Part shown: one piece after another, positions 13,271-24,467 of the stretch
How positions within the stretch are numbered: the stretch's first letter is position 1
How the letters are laid out: every line of letters begins with the position of its first letter
Assembly: GCA_012861695.1 (NCBI GenBank)
Contig: JAAOOA010000026.1
Location: 14,193,432-14,257,431 of the forward strand
Direction of reading: 5' to 3'
DNA: 64,000 bases
From: Trematomus loennbergii
Taxonomy: Eukaryota; Chordata; Actinopteri; Perciformes; Nototheniidae
Position numbers and translations under genes: made by a program
Notes under the pieces: model-generated
Database searches by the model: none
What the model saw: only the letters and a program-made list of their open reading frames with translations
Told to the model about the DNA's origin: nothing

Positions 13271-13317
13271 TTGGAAGACCCCCCCCTTACACACACACAC
13301 ACACACACAAACACACA
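13271..13317 (+). repeat. Short CA microsatellite upstream of fgf10
   Basis: An imperfect CA run following a poly-C stretch. Confidence 0.85.
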
Positions 13318-13389
13318 TGTGCAGTCACACATGCACGCACACATAAATGCATCCAGCTCTTCAAAGCCAAGTGGTTTCATAGACATCCA

Positions 13390-14476
13390 ATTACACTAAG
13401 AGATGACATGTGGGGAAATGCAGCAGATAAATAAGGTGAAAGGAAACACAAGATTCGGTCACCTCAGAGAAACTCCAGATACCCAGAGAGCGCACCGCTG
13501 ATAGAGATAGGAGGGAGGGAGAGGCAAAGGAAAGAGGGAGGGGGCCAAAAGAGAGGGAGCCGCACACTGGAGGAAAGAAGAGAGGCAACGCACTGCTCCA
13601 GCGCTCAGACTCTGAGAGGACAGAGGAGAGATACGGGAGCTCACTGACAAGACGCACAGAGAGGGGAGATAGACTAGCTCCCGGGCTCAGTTACACACTC
13701 CAGTAACTTCAAACCAGCAGGAACAAAGAGAGAGAACAGGAGAAGTCCAGTCTGGATTCTGTCACTTTTCTTGGTTGGCCTGCCTTGCATGGATTTCTTG
13801 GGACATTTTATGTGAAGCAGCATTAATCTTTTTTTTTTTTTAACTTCCAGATTTTATTTATTCATTTTGTACTGAGCAGTTTGTCATCTTTTATCCAGAC
13901 CTCCTCCACCTCCCTGCACTGGAGGAGATCAATGGTTCGGGACATGTGTGCGGAGCAGATTTCAACAGTGTATATGAATGGGTTGTGTTTTTGTCTTTAG
14001 ATATGAGAGTGTAGGTGTACTTTCAAACTTTTAAAAAGGGATTTTAAGTGAGTGAGTGTGAGTAACCAGGAGCAGAGAGCAGCAGTCGTTGGAGGAGAAG
14101 GAGGAGGTGGTGAGAGGTCTTTGAGGCGAACCCCAAGTTGTTCCCGTGGCGAGGTGATCTGAGTTATGGATGTTGACGCATTCCTGCGGCGCTTCTGAGG
14201 AATAAACAGCAACGGAGACTACAGCAGAGCCAGCCACAAAGCTGAAGGCTGCATCACCATCTCCAATAATTGTACCGATAAAGCCACATCACGTCTACCG
14301 CAGTCATTCTACCGGTTTTTAAACCTACAGTCCCAGTAAGGTTGGGGGTCCCGGGGCAGAGGAGGTGTAGGCGGTCGGTCAGGGGGAGTTTCTCCCACTC
14401 TCGCTCCCTTTCCCTGCACCCAGCTCAGCATGCCCCAGCCCCTGAGCACCTCCACAGCTCTCCCAGCTCCACTACC
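13390..14476 (+). promoter_or_regulatory. fgf10: Putative fgf10 promoter / 5' UTR region
   Basis: This is the stretch before the fgf10 start codon. From about 13480 to 13740 it is strongly purine-rich (GAGAGG/GGAGGG runs). From about 14080 it becomes GC-richer with CpGs. No convincing TATA box was found and the transcription start cannot be placed. A T-rich tract ending TTCCAG near 13850 resembles a splice acceptor, so a 5' non-coding exon is possible. An ATG at 14430 opens a 21-codon frame that overlaps the main start. The assignment rests on position and composition only. Confidence 0.4.
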
Positions 14477-14923
14477 ATGTGTAGATGGACAGTGACACAA
14501 GGTGCACCGCACGCCTGGTCCTCCACCTGCCCCTGCTACAGACCCCCCACTCTCATCCTCTCCTTCACCTTCCTAATCCTGCTTCTCCTGCTCGGTACCT
14601 CTTCCTCCGCACCCCTGTCCGCTTCATCATCAGACTCTGAGAAGCACCACAATGCAGCGAGAGGGGCTCCTCCTCACATCTTCATCTCATATGCGCCACC
14701 TTCCTCGTCAGCCTCACCGCTGCACGCATCCTCTGCGAGGTTGCCCCGGGCGACCAATGTGTCATCGTCCTCCGCGACAGTCATCGGGCGCCACGCGCGG
14801 AGCAGCTACAACCATCTTCAAGGGACGTGCGCAGAAGGAAACTGTTCTCCTTCCAGAAATTCTTCCTCCGCATTGACAGAAAAGGAAAAGTTAATGGCAC
14901 CAAAAGTGAGGACGACCCATACA
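14477..14923 (+). CDS. fgf10: fgf10 coding exon 1 (fibroblast growth factor 10), carries a 1-bp frameshift
   Basis: FGF10 is a secreted mesenchymal growth factor that signals through FGFR2b with heparan sulfate in limb/fin and organ budding. The chosen ATG (context ACCATGT) begins [12 protein letters not shown] hydrophobic run at about residues 25-39 ([15 protein letters not shown]) fits a signal peptide, and a Ser/Ala/Pro-rich stretch follows to about residue 100. [13 protein letters not shown] (about residues 104-116) matches the conserved FGF10 motif before the beta-trefoil core. The core then continues in another frame: [18 protein letters not shown], followed by [15 protein letters not shown]. 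One G is missing from the run at 14822-14824. The other frame has a stop near 14637 and no later ATG, so it cannot start independently. The exon ends before a GTAAGT donor in phase 1, the FGF-family position. In the given frame, translation through the splice runs into a stop in exon 3. I cannot tell fgf10a from fgf10b. Confidence 0.93.
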
Positions 14924-15625
14924 GTAAGTCAACTTTGTTACATTTCTGAATGTGTTTCAACGGTTTCTTATATTTTAATTGAAATTTAGAGCCTTTAATG
15001 TATTTTGAGACATTTAATTTATTCAGAGACTTTTTAGTTGCACCAAAAATTGGCGCTCAAAGAGAAGTTCACATGACGTTTTCTGTTCAACATTTGTATG
15101 CCCACATGTAAGAGAACAAATGATGGACTGGTTTCTTCCCACTGAGTCTCGTGTGTTTATCTGCCAAGAGAGATGTTTCTGGTTTTCCACCCTGGGCAAC
15201 CAAGCACATTAAGACAGGTGACTGGGCAAATGAACAAATAACAGAGCTGCGTGCTGTTCAGCCTTTTCCCCATGTGAAGAGGCGGAGTACAGAGAGTCAC
15301 GAAAAAGAGGGAGCCTGACAGCGGTGGAGAAGAGGAAAAAAAACTAAATGAGTAAGCCAGGAAGATAAAAAAGAGAAATGATCCACTGGAACCAATTAGA
15401 AATCGCCCAGAGAAAGTTCTTTTTCTTTGAGGAAATATCTAAAACACAGCTATTATCGGAAACCCTGGGGAGAATGAAAAGTCCATTTACTCTGCAGCGC
15501 TATTGTGCTGCAGCCATAATAGTGGTGGGAATATGCTAAGTGTGAGGTTTTATGGGCTCAGATGTAAAGTAATAACCATGCAATTCCTGTTCCTTTTACC
15601 GGTTGTGCATTTTGAAAGTTAAATA

Positions 15626-15775
15626 TGATTTTAACCTTTATTTATCCTGAGAAGGGTCATTCAGCACTTATGGTCTTTTGTCAGCACCAATCACTCTCAC
15701 ATTCACACAGTCAAACGCTTCACAGCAGATCAAAGTCCTTCACTGTGGGGCACTGACAATCTCTACTGGCACCTT
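15626..15775 (+). repeat. Degraded teleost repeat fragment in fgf10 intron 1
   Basis: TTAACCTTTATTTATCCTGA resembles the start of a common teleost interspersed repeat. The fragment is degraded and its limits are approximate. Confidence 0.35.
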
Positions 15776-16596
15776 TTAAGGCACAATGGGATGTAGTGTA
15801 GGATTTAAGTAAGGAAACAGTATGATCGCACGTTGAATGCAGAGATGTGGAACATCTTGTGAGATAATAGGACTGAAGGTGCATGTTAAGAATGTGCATT
15901 TGAATACAATTGAGGTATGCTTTGGTTTTTCCAGTAACTTAAATACCGAAACACCACAATAGCAACAAAGCATCTTATCTGTTCACCAGCAAATATAAAC
16001 GCTTTAAAGACTTGCAAGAGTCATCATTATCGTTTATGACTGATCCAGAACAGAAAATCAGCTGTTATCATTCTGTAGTCCACAACTTTATCTTCTAGTT
16101 AAACACATCTGGAAGTTCTCCAGGACTGCCACAGGTTTCTGGTCTGTGCGCAGCTCGGCCTGAAGGCACATTGACAGTAGTTGTTGAGGGAGAACAGAAC
16201 ATTACTCGCACATTTACCTGTCCAGAGTTTCCTTGCCAGTTTACTGAATTAGATGGGCGACGTCCAAATCACGGGCTTATTTCTTTAAGAGTATAAAACA
16301 GTCTGCATGACGTCTACTGTATGTGTTTGAGTCTGTTACAGCATGTCAAGTGTGGGAATGTAATCTCTATAAATGGATCTTTATCTTTTGCCCAATTTTA
16401 TAAACATGTAATAGGTTTGTATGCATCTCTGTGGGTCTGTATAAGCCTCTCCTGCTAAGAGCACACACACAAACCCCCACACACACACAAACGCACGCAC
16501 ACACACGAGCACAGAGAGGCCAGTCTTGCACATGGCCTCCATATGGCAAAGCCCACTTTTATTAGGGCCAGGGCCAGTGTCGATATGTGTGAGTCC

Positions 16597-16750
<154 letters not shown>

Positions 16751-19700
16751 CACTCAGACACCAAGGCTCTGCCAGACATGGCTGAAGGAATTTCAATTAG
16801 CGTCTCTTCCTCCCTCCCCTTGCCTGCAGTCCTATCTGACACACACATGTGCTCACACTCTTACACTTTTACACACATGCACATAAAGAGCTCAACCATT
16901 AGAGTGCAACGTGTCACTAACCATAATGGCATCAGGTCATGCCATTAGAAGCACAATCCATCAATTTCAACAGCTCTTGCCAGTTGATTGTGGCGTGAAG
17001 TAGGTGAGAACATTTCAGAGGAAAGGGCAAATCTTAAGAAGCAGGACTTGGTCGTGAAAGCGAAACCTTTCGGGTCATATTTTGTCTTGTCAGTATTTCA
17101 GCACGTTGTATCGACCTGAAAGCAAGTGCAGATGTTTAACAGGATCAGATTAAAGGAAGATGGGCCAACATTTTGTGATAAACTGGAGCATTTCATGCTT
17201 TTCATGCTTATGTGCAACATCCTGTTATTTTGCATGTGCTCTACAACCTGCAGAGAACAAATTGTACCCTTCAAACTAAACCAAACGGAACATAATTGAA
17301 TTTTCCTTTCCTAACTGAGAACATGAATGTGGTATTTGACATACAAGACATGTCATCCTTTTCAGACGTTTCAATATACTTTTTGCTTATGTTTAATGCT
17401 ACAGATGACAACATTTTTCACTTATGCTAGAAGCAAATCAATTGCTTGCACACAGACTTTTGGACAAATGCGGTCTTTGATGCAAGTTTTCTGGCCTGTA
17501 TGTGCTCATTAAAAACACATGGCTACTTTTAGATCATTCAAAAAACCTCTAAGTACTACTGTATATACCGACATAACACAGTGTACTAAAATGTCTCAAA
17601 TGTGTCCGAGCAAACTCAGGCGCTGCACATCTATAGGACGACCCAAGATGTTATTTGTCAGAAATGGACTTCCCCTTTAGGAGAACATCAAATTGAAAGC
17701 TATTGAGGGGGCAGTTAGTGTTGTTATCATGCTCTAGTAGTCTGGTAATGTTCAGGAGGTCAGATTGCAAATGAGTGTCATTAGATGGTGTCAGAGGTGA
17801 TGAAGACGTTTCAGCTCCAGCTCCGGGGTCGAGCCTCTCCTCCACAGCCGGGCCCTTCTAATCATCTTGTCAGAGCTGAGGGCAGTACATCACTCTGGGC
17901 TTTTACGACCTGTATTGTGAATGTGTGCTCACTGGTGCAAATCACAGTCCTGTGACCAACGCTCATCTGTCCATCTCACCTCATAAGGGCCTTCAAAATA
18001 AGGCGCTCTTAGTGGGAATGTAGAAATCCCGTCTGGGCGTCATGTGATTAGCATTGATCCTGCCACTGACCGTAAGCAATAAAACTGTGCTTGTTTACTT
18101 CCCTTGATGTCGTGCATGGACTGTCACGACTTGTTTACAAACACACGAATAAAGCAGTGAAACAAATGGACATGTGTTCGCAGTTGGACCACAGACTTGT
18201 GGTCGTGCTTAGCTCAATTAGTATCGAATGGTGCCAACTTGACCACATTCGGAGCTTTGATTCTTATTGTGGCCACCGGGATTGTAAAAGCTGCCACACA
18301 TCCTTATTGTTAACATTAATCACCGTAGAGACATATTACCCACTGACACAAATGAAACCAAGGCATCCAGATTTATGGAGAGTCTAATACACTGGACGTT
18401 ATTCTGATTTAGAGCAGGCTTTCCATGTCCGAGCTAATTACACAGGTCCGCCCCCTCTGGTTTGACCCCTACCCATTGACCCAAGTCAGGAAGCGTTGTT
18501 AATGCAAAGGTCAGCGCTACACGTAGTGCATCACTTTTAGCTGTTCTGTTACTCTGTCATTGTTAGTTATGTGGTGTAGCTGGGGGATGCACATTTCACA
18601 TTCTGTCTTCAAGACTAAAAATAATTAGCATTTCCGAATAAATCTTTAGAACCAAATTCTGGTGGAGGAAACTAATAGTCTTTTTCAACTGTTTCCTTAG
18701 TAATAATTGAAGAAACATCAAGAAATGCGTGTGTCAATTGAGTGTCAATTGCTTCAAAAATGACTAACTAAGGCATAACATTTCAAACACAACACTTTAT
18801 TTGATTTTCCACTTGTTTTAAAAATTGTTCCTAAGATTCCTGTGAAATGGAGATTTTATATTCCATATAATTGATGTTTGCAAAAGCAATATGCACCAAG
18901 AAGTGTCGTAATCAGTCTACTTCTATTTTAAACATGTGGACCGTAAAACTGTTTCAGGAACATTTGAACCAGGTTCTAAAATAACACAACTGCTTCTTTA
19001 TCTTTCTACTCTGCGTCCAGAAAACTCCAATGACTCAGCAAGGATAACAACAAACCTCATTCTTCCTGAACATCTTGAAATAAGTCAAAGCCTTTTTTTT
19101 CAGTTTCTGTTTGTCTTCATTTCGCTGCCTTACTCGTGGGAAAAGGTAACAGTGTGGCACATAAAAGAGAGTTATGAGGAGGTTTTGGATGCACCAGAGG
19201 TTAGTGTCAGTGTTGCCTTTTTTCAAAGCGACTTTGACATCTTCGTTGACTTTTCCAACAGCTGTAAAATAAAGCTGTGCGCAAACATCGCCGCACAAGC
19301 ATTTTCAGAAAATACTGAACCTATTAACAATTACTCCTAAAGCTGGCAGAGCCAAGTTTCACATCAACAATTGCATTCAGCTGTACTATGAATACTTACA
19401 ATAAACATATACTGCCTTCACACTCCCTCTGATCCTCCCTCAAACTGCGCCAACATCCATTTTGCTGATGGCTGAAACAAATAGCCAATATCCTGATTGG
19501 TTGTAAACAACAAGCATGGAAAAGCATTTAAGGTAACGACTGAAATTAGTCTTTACTTCGTCACCTTATAACATCTTAGAGGCTAAATTCTGCTAGTATG
19601 TACAAATCATACATTTAATTCCACAAGCAGCCTTTTTGTAAAGTTTTGTTAATATCGGAAATTCAGCCAGAGTCTGGATCAAATCATGTCCGTTCTGATT

Positions 19701-20287
19701 CATGTCTCCTTTTACTGGAATCTACGGAGCTGACAATGTCCTGCTGAAACATTACATAATATGTTTTAGGATCTTACATAAGAGCAATGTTATTCTACTA
19801 TAATGAAACCAAGCCAAATAATTGGTAAGGTTGTTGTAGACTTTGGGGAAAGACAGATTGACCATTTACTTGTATTTGCTGGTACATTATCTTTGAAATC
19901 TTGAGGATGAAATCTTTAGTCTGGGACTAAACCTCATTGGGTATCAAGCCATCATTATCTAAAGAACGGAGAATGACAAAACCTGCATGTACTGAAACAT
20001 ACTGTAGGCTGTTAAGAATTGATCTGCTAACAACTTGCAGTCTTTTAATAAATATTGGAAATAGGCTGACTCTTTGGAAACGTTCAAAGATTCCAACATG
20101 AGTTGTTACTCAAGAAATCCCCTGTTTCATATCGTGGCAAGATATGCAGTATTGCATTTTCATCCTCATGACTGCTAAATGTTGCGTCAGTTGTCAGAGA
20201 TTGCATTCTACCGTAAAAAACATTGATTGATTTGAATGCAATGCATATTTACAATAATGAAGTTCTTTCCCCATCTTGGCTAAGGCA

Positions 20288-20352
20288 AGATAATAATAAT
20301 AATAATAATAATAATAGCTTGGATTTATATAGCGCCTTTCATGAGACCCAAG
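20288..20352 (+). repeat. ATA microsatellite joined to a teleost repeat fragment
   Basis: About nine AAT/ATA units (to 20316) are followed by CTTGGATTTATATAGCGCCT and TTCATGAGACCCAAGG. This microsatellite-plus-motif arrangement is a familiar short repeat of fish genomes. It lies in fgf10 intron 1. Confidence 0.55.
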
Positions 20353-22401
20353 GTGTTATAAGTTAACAAGGACTATTTATGCAACTACCCGTCTCCCCCT
20401 CCCTACTCTTGTCAGCCCTATTTTACATCTCCCACACAGGTCCAGAGGTCCACATGTATGAGTGCCCTTTGAACCCAACGCCCCCTGAACTGGGACATTT
20501 ACGGAGCATGTGTGTGTTCAAGATTCATACGTCTCACGCAAGAAACATGCAGTGCCGAAAATGATCAGAACAACTCTTCGCAGTTAATAAAAGTTTCCCA
20601 TCAAGATGTTGGTAAAAAAGTTCAACATTGTTAGTGCGGTTGTCATACTTGGAAAAGTTCAGTGTTCTTGACAAAAGTCGCTAAAGAGTATGACAGAATC
20701 CATCTTGTTTTTCCATCACTGTTTACATATTTCCTTGACATATTCCCATCACTTCACTGCGCAAATACATCAGCTAAAACCAGACTGATGTTACGGCCAG
20801 ATTTCTGTAGGCAGGCTAAGCGATCCAGCTACTAACAGTCCGGCACCACCCTAAAGAAAAGTCTTTCAGCAGCAAATCATGTAGATCTTTCACAGCTTTG
20901 GAGTACTTTCCACTCATCAAGGGTCGATTTAATATCCACAAAGAATTTTAAGTTGGATGCCTTTTTTTTGATGGATGGCCCATTTTATTGTTTGGGTTAT
21001 TCTGGCAGAGTACGACCATAAATAACACATTTGAGAGAGAAAGGGAAACAGAAAGGAATGGAGGGACAGACTGACTTACATCCAGTTGTCAGTTATCAAC
21101 CAGATTTCTAAACAACTGTCGAGATTAGGTGTGAATCATCATTTCCATGTCACTGGTTCTGCTAAATGAGCAAACATGACCTTTACAAATACACTTGTGT
21201 GAAAAACGGTTGAAAGACTGGGATACTTCTGGGAATGCACAGTCATATCCTTCAAGTGCTACTTCCCCACAACCAACATATTTTATATAGAGTGGCCTTT
21301 TCTGTATGAATGCAAACCAAATGCCCATTAGCTCAGTTTGGGGCAGATTTCAGTGTTGAAATAAGAAGTATCCAACAATTTGTAGCTGTTGTAAAATAAA
21401 TCATAAGATGAGAAAACAAAATGCCAGTATCAAAGCAATATCCATTTGGCGAAACAAAGATTGGAACATCATCTGCATCATTTTCAGTTAAGAACCGGAA
21501 ACGGCAATATCTGCCTTGTCAGCAAGACATTAAATGTTGTGTAATATCAGCGAAGTTGGAGCCAGTAGTACCGGTTTGATCTAGAGAGGATACCAGTGTG
21601 AAGAAAAAGAAAATAAAGAAAATTGCCCATATCAATTTAATAGTGAAACTGAGATCATAGAAATGTTTAAATATCAAAACTGTGTAATTTAATTTCTCCT
21701 AAATTATAAAAATAAGTCAATGAGGTGACCCTTTATACTGTAAAGTGGGCTGAACAGTGACCTCTTGTAGCAGGAGACAGAACAACTTCCTTACGCATTT
21801 AAACTTAATATCCAGGAGGAAACTTTAAGTAATGTTGACTCACTAGATCTGAAACTATTAGCAGATGTACCCATTGGGCGATTGACAGAAACTATTTAGT
21901 TAATCTTAAAGACATTTTTCAAGCTTATGCACTTAACTTTCTCTGATTCAAGCTTCTCCAATGTCTTTTCAACAAGTGTTTTTATTAGACTACCTTTACT
22001 ACCAGCGACTCAGATGAAAAAAATGGAAGCCTAACACTGAAAGTGTCGTTCACCTGGTTCATGTGAACAAGCTGAATTCATGGCCAGTAAATCAGCGGGA
22101 GGTGAGGAATAGCACCTGCGAGAGATAACATCCAGGGCTGCTGCCATATAGACACCACATGCTTGACGAAAAGCCCCCCGACTTAATACGCACCCACACC
22201 TTCATGTTTCTGCTTCTCGATACACTCTCACTCACCCCTAACCCTGCTACACATATGCAGACACACACACACACTGCATGAAAGTGAGGCTCTTAATGGA
22301 GTCATCAAAGGTAGAGCTGAGAGCAAAGAGTTGAGTCCAGAGAGGCATCTGGACAGCCTGGCCGTTTGAACAGAGCAGCCAGGAATGCCAGCTAATTACC
22401 C

Positions 22402-22540
<139 letters not shown>

Positions 22541-24449
22541 CACATTGTGTGCGCACATAAATGCATGTGTGAGGAGAGACAAAGGAAACAAGAATGATAC
22601 AGAAACAAACAAGGCACATGTGATTGACTGAGTATTATCTGTGCATGTACGTCTGAGGTGTAAAGTCTGATTTCTAACGCCAACAACTCCAACCACAACA
22701 GTTGGGCAACATCTCACTGGCAGCTGAACTGTAAATAAAAAATGTGTGAAATGAAGACGACCGTCACAGCACTTTGGCTGAAAACATAACTCCTGCCGTG
22801 TCAGGCCCGTGAAATGTTTTGACAGAAACTGGCAGCTTTGGCACTTTATCATGTTACAAAGTCAACTGTGTTAAAGGAATCACAATATCTCAGGTGGTTT
22901 GGGGTTTTTTCTTTCTCCTCTCCATCAAATTACCATTAACATCACTTGGAATTTCTCTTGATTTCCTCCCTTCCCTCTTAAATGTGTGTGACATAACTCG
23001 CTGCGGTCTTGCTGCGCCCTGTAAAGTGATCTCAGATTATGCGGTGGTGGGATGATGAGCGGCGCAGGCGAGAAACTTAACGTTATCTGTTGCCTAGACC
23101 GCTGGTATTTTACACTGAGGGTTTTCACTCAGGTGATCCTTTTTGTTTAATTTTAAATCTGGGTTTGTTTTTCTTTTCTTTTCCCCGACCAGTTTTTGAA
23201 ATTGCATACAGCCTGAAGAACAGTGTGTGGTTTAGGCTATTTCTGTCCAACAAGAAACAGTGATGTGAGTGTTCCTGTCATGGCAGGAAATAAAACCCTG
23301 CTGGTTGCAAGAATAAGCTTAATAACACAGCGGGTTTGGACTAAAAGGCTGTACAATATGAGTTTAATACCATTTATAACCCAGAAATCAAATACGAGCA
23401 AACACATTTTGAAAAGAAATCAGTTTATAAAAAGTTAGATTTCTGTCAGGATAGATCAATCTAAAACAAGCCTCTGTTTTTCAGCTTTGGTCAAAGCTGT
23501 CGGCCAGAAAGGCTTTGATGTGGCCACTTAGTTCAGGACGATACTCTAGTCCACCACATGAGTCTAAACCAATACCTCAACGCTCCTCCTAACACAAACC
23601 ATATAGCAGTTTCAACTCCAAACCAATGTCTTCCCTGGAACTCACCAAGTAAACTGCACCACTGAGAAGTGTTTGTTCTCTCTCAGACTTTATAAGGAGC
23701 CGGAAATACTCAATCATCAAGACAAAATAATGCATGGTAATGGAAGTCAGCAGTGGCCAAGAAGAAATGGTTGCATGTCTTTTGCATCTATGGACAAATA
23801 CAGCAGAATGTTTTTATATTTGCAACTGATATCTGATTTGGTGGTCCGTTTTTTCACATCTAAATTCTTCTTTTTTATGTTTGGCTTTCTTTTCTTTTAA
23901 GTCTTTGGTGGTTGCATGTCGCAATGAATACGAGACATCGTCAATCACTCTGTTGCCATAGTTTCCAAGAGAAAAATGATCTTAGTGTTCAAACCTCAAC
24001 TGATGCAAATCAGATATTAAATATATTTTTAAAAACATCATAGGGCCGTTTTGGTCGATGAAAAGTTTGTTTCTTGGATGAAACGTTTATATTTCACATA
24101 TTTAAAGGAGTGAGAGAATTGGTTGCTGCAGAAAAACATATAAAAGTCAAGGGTTCGTCCAAATGTCGGGAGTATTGGCAGCAGAATCAAAGTACCAAAC
24201 TATTTCTATTCTTCTCGAGTTCATGACACAAACTCATCCACGAGTGACAATATTTCTCAACACAGAGCGAGACCACTCCAGGCTGAAGGCACAAAGCAGA
24301 CCCCTCACAGCTGGTCACCGTGTCGAGGTCAAATTGTGAACAACCGCTGTATAATCTTCAAGAAAGCCTCTGGATAAACAGTGGAAACATTTTTATAACC
24401 TCTCTTAACCTTTAAGTTCAGCTGGAGTCTCATTGACCGTGTTTCTAGA

Positions 24450-24467
24450 GGGGGCCGGGCGGGGGGG
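24450..24467 (+). other. Candidate G-quadruplex motif in fgf10 intron 1
   Basis: GGGGGCCGGGCGGGGGGG meets the four-G3-tract pattern with short loops. It is a local GC spike in an AT-rich intron. Confidence 0.5.

Larger units (their letters stand above)
3431..13389. other. Intergenic region upstream of fgf10
   Basis: AT-rich sequence with the repeat fragment at 4741, the small TG run at 6313, the MITE at 7579 and the hairpin at 12113. No exon was recognised. Unusually balanced, low-repeat stretches near 10290-10440 and 12590-12760 could be conserved regulatory DNA, which only an alignment can show. Confidence 0.6.

Noticed and set aside
14342..14476. N-terminal extension of the fgf10 frame upstream of MCRWTV
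   Set aside because: The extension contains no ATG and opens with TTG. The ATG at 14477 has a good context and places the signal peptide correctly.
18936..19340. 134-codon open frame in fgf10 intron 1
   Set aside because: There is no recognisable domain or splice context, and its AT-rich codon use looks like non-coding intron. Chance frames of this length are expected in 64 kb.
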